From Thermomucor indicae-seudaticae (Eukaryota > Mucoromycota > Mucoromycetes > Mucorales > Lichtheimiaceae), in NCBI GenBank assembly GCA_000787465.1, contig JSYX01000211.1:1-53568 (forward strand): a stretch of 53,568 nucleotides of DNA, in the 5' to 3' direction. A model generated the notes under the pieces. It did not search any database. It saw only the letters and a list, made by a program, of their open reading frames with translations, and was not told where the DNA came from. Every line of letters starts with the position of its first letter. The stretch's first letter is position 1. Of the stretch, positions 47,228 to 53,568 are shown piece by piece. Position numbers and translations under genes: made by a program.

Positions 47228-48014
47228 ATGAGTGTCCAGTTTCTCTATGAAGATGGGCAAGGTAATGTCGTCGATGAGCATGGCAGGCCTGAGCCTATGG
47301 ACTATGTCGTTGACGAGGAGCAGTATGCTCTTGAAACGGTAAGTTCGTACACACAGTGTTTGGAGATGCAGTTTCGCTCTTTCTTGCCGAAGAAGAATTG
47401 AAGTCAATGACAAGCGAGCTCAGTAGACGAGGCATACTTGATGGCCGATACAAATATAATGCAGATGGCGTTATGCGAGCTACCGACTTGAAGGACGCAA
47501 AGATTTTGATTCTCGAGACCTCAAAAGGACTGAAGGCGGCTACACCTCACAAAGCAGGATTTGATCACTACAAGGGCATATTCGGCCTTTTGGCTGTTTT
47601 GAAGGCGATCGCGAATGGGTATTGCTACGCCGATTTCCAACTTTTCAGAAAAGTCAACGTACATTTCGTTCATGTACACGGTACGTAAAGCTTGAGTCAA
47701 TCTATGGCCGCGGTTTTAACGTCTGCGTCTGTCCTGTAGGCGAAGCTGTTCGTCACTGGAGCATGAGTGTTCCGCACCCGAACCTTTATTTGATGCATAA
47801 AGAACAGCGTGCTATACTACCGAGCGATTGGACCGAGAAAGGAGAGACCTTATTGCCATTTTTGGGAAATGCGAAATTCATACTTGCGAGAGTGCGACAT
47901 CAATTTTCATTGGGGGACGAAATTACTTTTCTGGATAGTGTATATAGGCCACTTTGTTGCCAGGGGCTTTATCCATTAGATAGTTGTCAAGGTCGGCTAT
48001 ATCAAGAATCGTAA
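47228..48014 (+). CDS. Unknown protein, possible PD-(D/E)XK-like core
   Basis: Exons 47228-47338, 47404-47680, 47740-48014; 220 residues, introns of 65 and 59 nt (GTAAGT...GAAG; GTACGT...TGTAG). I do not recognise a named family, though the sequence style resembles lineage-expanded hypothetical proteins of mucoralean fungi. The predicted order is helix, strand (YKYNADGVMRA), strand (AKILILETSKG), long helix (YKGIFGLLAVLKAIANGY), strand (VNVHFVHVHG), strand (AVRHWSMSVP). That order and the Asp...Glu pair are compatible with a restriction-endonuclease-like fold, but the expected ExK triad is not exact, so activity is speculative. The last 50 codons include the right arm of an inverted repeat. 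The gene has a TATA box and is convergent with the SET gene (43 bp between stops). The first acceptor could also be 47418. Confidence 0.65.
47860..47937 (+). repeat. Inverted repeat, right arm (inside exon 3)
   Basis: 78 bp in the coding sequence of the 47228 gene, encoding GNAKFILARVRHQFSLGDEI, matched in inverse orientation at 46996-47072. The arms enclose 787 bp, that is, most of this gene and its promoter. Confidence 0.9.
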
Positions 48015-48057
48015 GAAACAAAACGTATGCAAATATTTTCGAATATGCAGGATGAAA

Positions 48058-50176
48058 TTACAATGGTACAATTATGAAGGGATTATCCACCGAATAGTTG
48101 CTAAGAATGTGCTCCGCCCACATTAAAGCTTCAAACGTATAAATTTCCGCCTTGAACAGCTCTGGAAACGCCTCGGTGAACGATGGAAACAACGAATTAT
48201 ATAGCTCCCCGAGTCCATTAACGGTATCCTCGTCAAGATCTCGAGGAACATCAGTCCTACTGGACGAAATTAGCGCTGGGTCCTCTATTCCACCTTATCC
48301 ATAGACCAACCGTGACTTATCAAAAAAGATGTGCCATTTGCCATCTTTACCCTTTTGCAATTCATTGATCAATGCCAGCATCATGATAACGTCTTCTTCT
48401 TCCTCGATATCTTCAAAGAGCTCTTTAATGGCCGATTTGAATGCCACATCTCCTTGCAAAAGCTTCTTCAACGTGATCACAACCGAATCAAGCAGGACAG
48501 GGCCCTGATTATCCTGCAGATCTTTCTGGTCCAAGAATATATAGCCTGGGTTAAGGATACTCAAGAACGGTGCATTTGACGCAATTCGACCTGTTGCTTG
48601 CTGGCTAGCCATATGTCGCAGGACCAATTGCTTGCGCTCGTCCACGAGACGCAGCACGGATTTTAAAACATCTTCTTGGCCTATTCCGTAAAGTTAAAAT
48701 GTCACGAAACGGCCTGAAATGTCACGCCTCAAAAATATATTTACCGTCCCGGTACATGAGAGCGTATCTTTGCCATGGTTTCACATGATTACGGTCAAGT
48801 GAAAAGTTTTGCAACTTCATTAACCTTGTCTGTAACAATGCGTGTGTCATCCCTAGCATAGCGAGTTCATTGCGGTATCCAACGAAGTCAAGCATATTCG
48901 CATCTACGCATGTGGCAAAACGGTTGACTTCAGCATTGTTCATCACCAGCACCCTCATGAGTTTGAAAAACGTCGGAGGGATGTGGTTCCGATGGACGTA
49001 GTGCAACAGTGGATCATCGTTGCCAGAAGTCACCTGAGTTTGCTCGAGGATCTTGAGCTTAGTTTCACGATTCGGGTCTTGCGAAAAGTTCGGCTTCAGT
49101 GCTACATGGTCGTACTCATTGTACTTACCAGCCATGCTTATTAAGATAAAGATATTTTCTCGTTGATGCTGTAAAATACACTACCTCAAAACAGAACCCA
49201 TAACCAAAAAGGACTAAGTGCACAAGGTCAAATTGTGGTCCAACAAAAGGCTGTGACACGTAGCCTGAAGAAACACTTACGTTCTTCATTTGACTACAGG
49301 GCAAATGGTCGTTGTCAGCAAAAACGAAAATTATATACATTCCGTTATCGCTCACCTTTGGTCCATAGTTATTGTATATTTGATCCCCGGCCTCGAAAGG
49401 CTGACCAGCTATAAAAGAGATGTGTCCGTTTGACTTGTCTCCACTGCGCAACCAAGTAATTCTTGTGTTCGGCCGATGGTTCAGCGCATCAAGTAGCGGC
49501 AACAAAATTTCCGAACTCTCTTGGCTGCTGGGATCGATTAAACTGTACGGAAATGCCCTGGAGGATAATACGCAATAGGACCACAAGAAATCTTCCCTGA
49601 AAAGGATACGAGGGCATTGTTACACATCGTAGAACAGTAAGTCCCACCCGCATTTCATCCAGTACCAGGAAATCTGATCTTTACTCACTCCACTCGGTAA
49701 GTCATTCAGTAAGCGCTGATAATCTGCAAAGACAGCCGCTTTCCGTGCTCTTGTCGACGCCTCGAGTCCCGTATTTTCAAGGTAGCGCATATCTTCCTCG
49801 TCGAAAAAGAGCGTCGTCATAATCTTGTCGGGTATCACTTTGAGATAAGGCGCGTAGAACGACTTGTCTCCGATAGCTTTTTGATATGTCAGGAAAAGTG
49901 ACGTGACTAGTCGACCCGAGTAACCGGTTAGCGTAGGAAACGCTTCTCGTGCAGCTTGTTCGGTAATTGCGAGCCGGAATGGAATCGATGCCAATGTCTC
50001 GCCAGCGGCAACGGCCTCTTTCGCGTAAACACCGCCAATGCCGTCTTCATCTGCTCATGTTTGAGTCTAACTAATCTCGCATTACGCAGTTAATGAGCAA
50101 AATCATTACCAGCTTCAAAGTGGAATTTGGGAAAGACACCACCATTACTCGTAACCCAGGACACAAAAGCTTCCAT
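48058..50176 (-). CDS. SET-domain lysine methyltransferase, SETD3/RKM-type
   Basis: Eight exons (50176-50110, 50050-49666, 49596-49356, 49293-49281, 49213-49185, 49123-48745, 48680-48351, 48284-48058), 556 residues, all phases consistent. N-terminal SET piece (NGGVFPKFHFEADEDGIGGVY), an iSET-type helical insert (SFYAPYLKVIP; DFLWSYCVLSSRAFPY), then the SAM and catalytic part LLDALNHRPN, FEAGDQIYNNYGPK and SNEELLFGYGFCFE. The NH motif (ALNH) and Tyr residues (NNYG, GYGF) match the SETD3/Rubisco-LSMT class, which methylates ribosomal proteins, elongation factors or actin. The C-terminus (IYTFEALMWAEHILSNYS) resembles the insert segment WEDFLWSYCVLSSRA. Exons 4 and 5 are only 13 and 29 nt. An upstream in-frame ATG at 50245 exists; 50176 begins at the family-typical MEAFVSW. 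Confidence 0.85.
49281..49293 (-). other. 13-nt microexon of the SET gene
   Basis: The 13 bases TCAAATGAAGAAC are flanked by CTGTAG and GTAAGT. They supply Ser-Asn-Glu-Glu and the first base of Leu in the conserved SNEELL run between NNYGPK and GYGF. Because 13 is not a multiple of three, skipping it would shift the frame. Confidence 0.85.
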
Positions 50177-51234
50177 GTCTGTTACTGAGCTTACTCCAGA
50201 CGACTGGATTACAGCTTCGTTGGGCTTAAACAAAGCCACCCTCATCTTGGCTTCATCTGGTCGCCGTCCGAAACGGTGCTGGCCAAAAGCCAAGTCACAT
50301 ACGGTCTTCGACGTGATGGGATGGTTTATGGGCTCATATCCATAGTTCTACAACGTAAGTCTGTCTACACCAAATGCTTGTCTATCACCTCAAATCGTGT
50401 TGCGTCAGTTATTTCCGCGGTGGTATGCTTTACACGATATGTGGGGTGGGGATTTCGCTTTGTTTTATGCATACTACGACGCAAGTCTCAATATCCGTCC
50501 AAAGTGGCTTACTTAATACTGATACCCCAAAATCCTGTCTGTGTACTTACAGTGTCGGACGCGGCGTTATATGATATGCTATGGTAAAACCACACATATC
50601 AGGGGCGACAACTGATGTTGGTTTACTGCTTTGATCTTTTCGGATGAGGTTGATTTGGCCATAACTTTAAACTTTAGTATAATAAGTTCGCTTTTTCTAT
50701 TATATCAACTTGTGGTTAATCATTTTCTTCTGCAGTAGATGCGAAGAGAAAAACGACAAAGTGCGCTGGCCATTTATCGCCTAAGGTTGTCATTCCAAAG
50801 CGTATGATTTATGCAATGCTCCTGGTTCATTCCCGCAGCTGTCAATAGAGTCGAACACCGGATCGTTCTGGACTTGCAGCACAGAGTTGGCTGCATTCGA
50901 ATCAGCTTACTCCTATAGTTGCCGTCATTACATGTACTGTGCCGTTCGTCTCGTTATTGACGGTAGAAACACAGTCGAAAGGGATAACTGACTCTTGCGA
51001 GAGCGGCTTGTAGTTCAAAAGGAGATGATCACTCTTCTGTTAGACTTTATGGCTGTGTGTTCAGATACAAAACGTTTCTGTCCTTATAGCCCTGTTTTAT
51101 TCGTATGCAAAATTTCAGGCATCAAAAGATGATGTTTTATTCTCAGGGCATTCTTCATGAGAAGACAAAGCGAACCATTGACAACTAAGTGTCAGCAGCT
51201 CACACTGGTAACCTCTTGGTTAGTTTACAGTTAA
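50177..51234. other. Gene-poor region upstream of the SET gene
   Basis: About 1.06 kb. It holds the SET-gene promoter and short frames (for example 50276-50587) without recognised content. No TATA box or repeat was identified. Confidence 0.55.
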
Positions 51235-51744
51235 CGATTCACCTTTTCCATAAGACTTAACCAAACAAAATGTCGGTATTACGGAAAGCAATTCAGATCG
51301 CGCGTGTGTGCTTACCAACATGGTCGAGTCTCTTGCCATTTGAACCCAGAACGGAAAAAGATGCGCGTACGATGCTCGTACTGCGGGAAGCAGTTTGTAT
51401 TACCCCACCATGCTAAACTCCATGAACGGGTCGTCTGCGAGAAGAATCCCGATCGCGAACGCAAACAGGTCCAATGTCGATATTGCTCCAGTTGGTTTAC
51501 TCAGCGCTCCCATGCTCAACGTCATGAAGAGACCGCCTGCAAGAAGAATCCTGATCGCAAGAAACAAGGACAATGTCAATACTGCTTATCCTATTTTACA
51601 ACGCGCTACAATGCTCGTGAGCACGCACGCTATCACTGCAGCTTAAATCCGAAGCGAGGAGTACTTCACTGTTCAAAATGTTCCGGAGTATTTCGAGGAC
51701 GTAATAGTCTGCGGACTCATATAAGGCTAAAGCACTCCTCCTAA
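51235..51744 (+). CDS. C2H2/C2HC zinc-finger frame with a broken first finger
   Basis: An open frame from 51235 (after TAA) to 51744. Four fingers are readable: CSYC...H...C, CRYC...H...C, CQYC...H...C and a classical CSKC...H..KH. Repeated linkers NPERKK, NPDRER, NPDRKK and NPKRG mark tandem duplication of one unit of about 29-30 residues. A fifth unit lies upstream, read as CRYYGKQFRSRV with HGRVSCHLNPERKK: its second zinc cysteine is Tyr (TAC instead of TGC). The first in-frame ATG is 51361, inside the linker before the first intact finger; an ATG at 51270 in another frame could be joined by a 46-nt intron. Such clusters usually bind nucleic acid. I cannot tell a short gene from a remnant of a longer one. 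Confidence 0.5.
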   Translation, partial: RFTFSIRLNQTKCRYYGKQFRSRVCAYQHGRVSCHLNPERKKMRVRCSYCGKQFVLPHHAKLHERVVCEKNPDRERKQVQCRYCSSWFTQRSHAQRHEETACKKNPDRKKQGQCQYCLSYFTTRYNAREHARYHCSLNPKRGVLHCSKCSGVFRGRNSLRTHIRLKHSS

Positions 51745-53568
51745 TCTGTCCATCTCATATTTGCAAGCACGCTATATCCTCCTTTGCAAGCATATGTATG
51801 TATTTTTTAGCTACCCTTCGCTATATATGTCCCTCTGTATCCTTATCTCATGGTTAATCCTAGGTGTTAAAGTAGCAGCAATGTGCTCACATAGCTTTTC
51901 ATGCATAAAAACTCTGCAGACTGGAAGTTACGAAATCACGATAATTGAGCAGCGACAAGTAGTGGAGCGCTATTTCATAAGCTTATGTGGTCTTTTCTTT
52001 TTTTCCTGGCAGTCTACTGCTCTTGACGGTATATCACCGGCTCGATGTTCGCCTGCATTGACAGAAGCCGTCATGAGAAACAAAGCAAGCAGCGGAAGTG
52101 GAGAACGTCGTGTAGTTTCGCAGATTGGGCCGACATTTGGAACATACGCTGCGCAAGAAGTCGTGGCCAATGGGTCAATGGATCGACGCACATGTTCGTG
52201 GATAGCCAATGTATCAAAAAGAGCGAGAGAATGGCAAAAAAGACCGTAATAGGTTTCAGTAGATTATCTAGGGTCGGAAACAACTTAAAAGTGACTAGAA
52301 ACTTGCCATCTGAGCGAAACGAGGGTGAGCTTCGTCAGGCATATGACCGTTGGCGAAGTGTCAGGCCGAGATGACGGGTTGCCAGCAAACCTTGGACGCA
52401 GACAATGCATATTTCGACGCGGTAAAATTCATGCAATGCGTAACCAGTGCCAGTCAGCGCTTTATAGCGTTTTTTTCCCGGCTCGTAGACGCGCCTAAAA
52501 CAATTATGCGTTTGCACGGTAGTCACTTTGATTGGGTACAGTGCGCGCCCATCTCGAAGATACATCCAAGAGCACGTGCATATCGTCATGTACGCCGACC
52601 GCGGATTTGTCCAAATACATAATCTACGACAGTCTGTATGCTGAGCAAGGAACATCAAGTCCACGACTGTTGCTCAAATTGATCGTTGCCATTAAGGATC
52701 GCCGTAATATCAATAACTTGAACTGCTTCAAGCAATTGCCTAAAAAGGGAAAATCGAAGACAGCTATGTAAGTAAGGGGTGTAAATAATCTTTTGACAGT
52801 GGACTACCGTTTCTGGCAAGACTTGTGCAATATGCCAGATCGACCTCCGCATCGCGGATTTCTTTTCCATACTCCCCAAACCACTTTCATTTTTGTAGAA
52901 AAAATGAGAAACCATGCATGCCTTAGAGCGCAATGGCTCTCAAACGGAACCAGATCGTTAAAAACTGACCACGGATTTCTTAAAAAATGGTGTTGCAAAA
53001 GCACACCATGGAAGATAGAAGGATGAGTACTGTTTCTGTTATACTTTGTGCGGATAAACACGGAGACTCGGACCGATTTTAAACAACACTCTCAAGCCCG
53101 TCCTTCACTCACTCACTGACGATAGTTGGGTCCCGAAAGTGTAGTATTGGTGTCAGCATCACTGGCCAACACACATCCAATTATTTTGACGCTCGTTTTC
53201 ATCGGTATATTGCTCGTGGTCCAGCGAGGCATGAAGCAGATGGAGCTCCATTCCTTGGAGAATGCCTCACCTCCTGACTAGCTGCGAAATAAATCCCGCA
53301 AAGGGTTAATCGAAAATTTCGGGACATTCCGGAAAAAAACATGTGATAAGCTTCATGCATACCAAAAAAGCTATAAATAGACACCCTTTTTGACAGCCCA
53401 TTCCCACGCATCTCTTCCTCTCTTTTCTCAAAAGAGACCGACTTCTGACCATACCTTCGACACTTGTATCCGTATCATGTCTTGTTGACGTATCTCATCT
53501 CACTATATATCGGCTACAACACTCGCAATCTTTGTCACTGCAACATCTTGCTCTCTTGCCGGTCCTCC
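51745..53568. other. Gene-poor right end
   Basis: 1.8 kb. Overlapping open frames at 52045-52374 and 52350-52622 look weakly protein-like but lack a recognisable family. The last 200 bp look like a promoter (TATA at 53372) followed by a pyrimidine-rich leader, so a plus-strand gene probably begins at or beyond the edge. Confidence 0.55.
53372..53379 (+). promoter_or_regulatory. TATA box, probably of a gene beyond the window
   Basis: GCTATAAATAGAC is followed by a CT-rich stretch typical of 5' leaders in this window. The ATG at 53477 opens only a three-codon frame, so the true start is spliced or lies outside. Confidence 0.5.

Noticed and set aside
46996..47937. Inverted repeats as termini of a DNA transposon carrying the 47228 gene
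   Set aside because: The right arm lies inside coding sequence, the arms have no target-site duplication, and the encoded protein does not look like a transposase.
52045..52640. Transposase remnant at the right end
   Set aside because: The overlapping open frames show no DDE, zinc-ribbon or RT motif that I could place.
52797..52900. Third copy of the MITE
   Set aside because: CAGTG and a GATCGACCTC...GCGGATTTCTTTTCC block occur at similar spacing, but no right terminus or TIR pair was found; the similarity is too weak by eye.

Overview
This is a nuclear window from a filamentous fungus, most likely an early-diverging lineage (Mucoromycota, probably Mucorales). Evidence: split protein-coding genes with many short introns (mostly 51-76 nt, GTAAGT/GTATGT-type donors), fungal-specific families (REG1-like PP1 regulator, BIM1/X325-like protein, HAP1_N coiled coil), TATA-type promoters and AATAAA signals. 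No bacterial operons, rRNA, tRNA or CRISPR arrays were seen. The phylum call is inference. Exon-intron structures were worked out by eye from frame, splice sites and remembered family conservation; they are models, not transcript-supported.

Layout. 1-3535: gene-poor, with one decayed coding-like patch. 3536-19640 is dense: HAP1_N coiled-coil protein (+), THP3/LENG8 SAC3-PCI protein (-), TTI1 (+), three-LIM protein (+), RING-CH membrane protein (+), homeodomain protein (+), G3BP-like NTF2/RRM/RGG protein (-), BIM1-like secreted copper-site protein (-). 19641-22976 is gene-poor and holds a diverged MITE copy. 22977-32246: mitochondrial enoyl reductase ETR1 (-) divergent from a REG1-like gene (+), then a NOT2-like gene (-) and arginine-specific carbamoyl-phosphate synthase large chain (-) only 57 bp apart. 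32247-36052 is gene-poor with an intact-looking 144-bp Tc1/mariner-type MITE and a possible small membrane protein. 36053-50176: phosphomannose isomerase (+), the 3017-residue lipid-transfer protein FMP27/BLTP2 (-), a 220-residue gene of unknown family (+) with an inverted copy of its 3' exon in the neighbouring promoter, and a SET-domain methyltransferase (-). 50177-53568 is gene-poor, with a zinc-finger frame that includes one broken finger and a promoter-like TATA element at the right edge.

The genes are mostly unrelated housekeeping functions: mRNP biogenesis and decay (THP3, NOT2-like, G3BP-like), PIKK maturation (TTI1), mitochondrial fatty-acid synthesis (ETR1), arginine synthesis (CPA2), cell-wall sugar supply (PMI40), glucose signalling (REG1-like), membrane contact sites (FMP27). 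The most unusual signals are structural: three inferred GC-AG introns in two genes, 15-nt and 13-nt microexons, the MITE family, and the inverted repeat around the unknown 47.2-48.0 kb gene.
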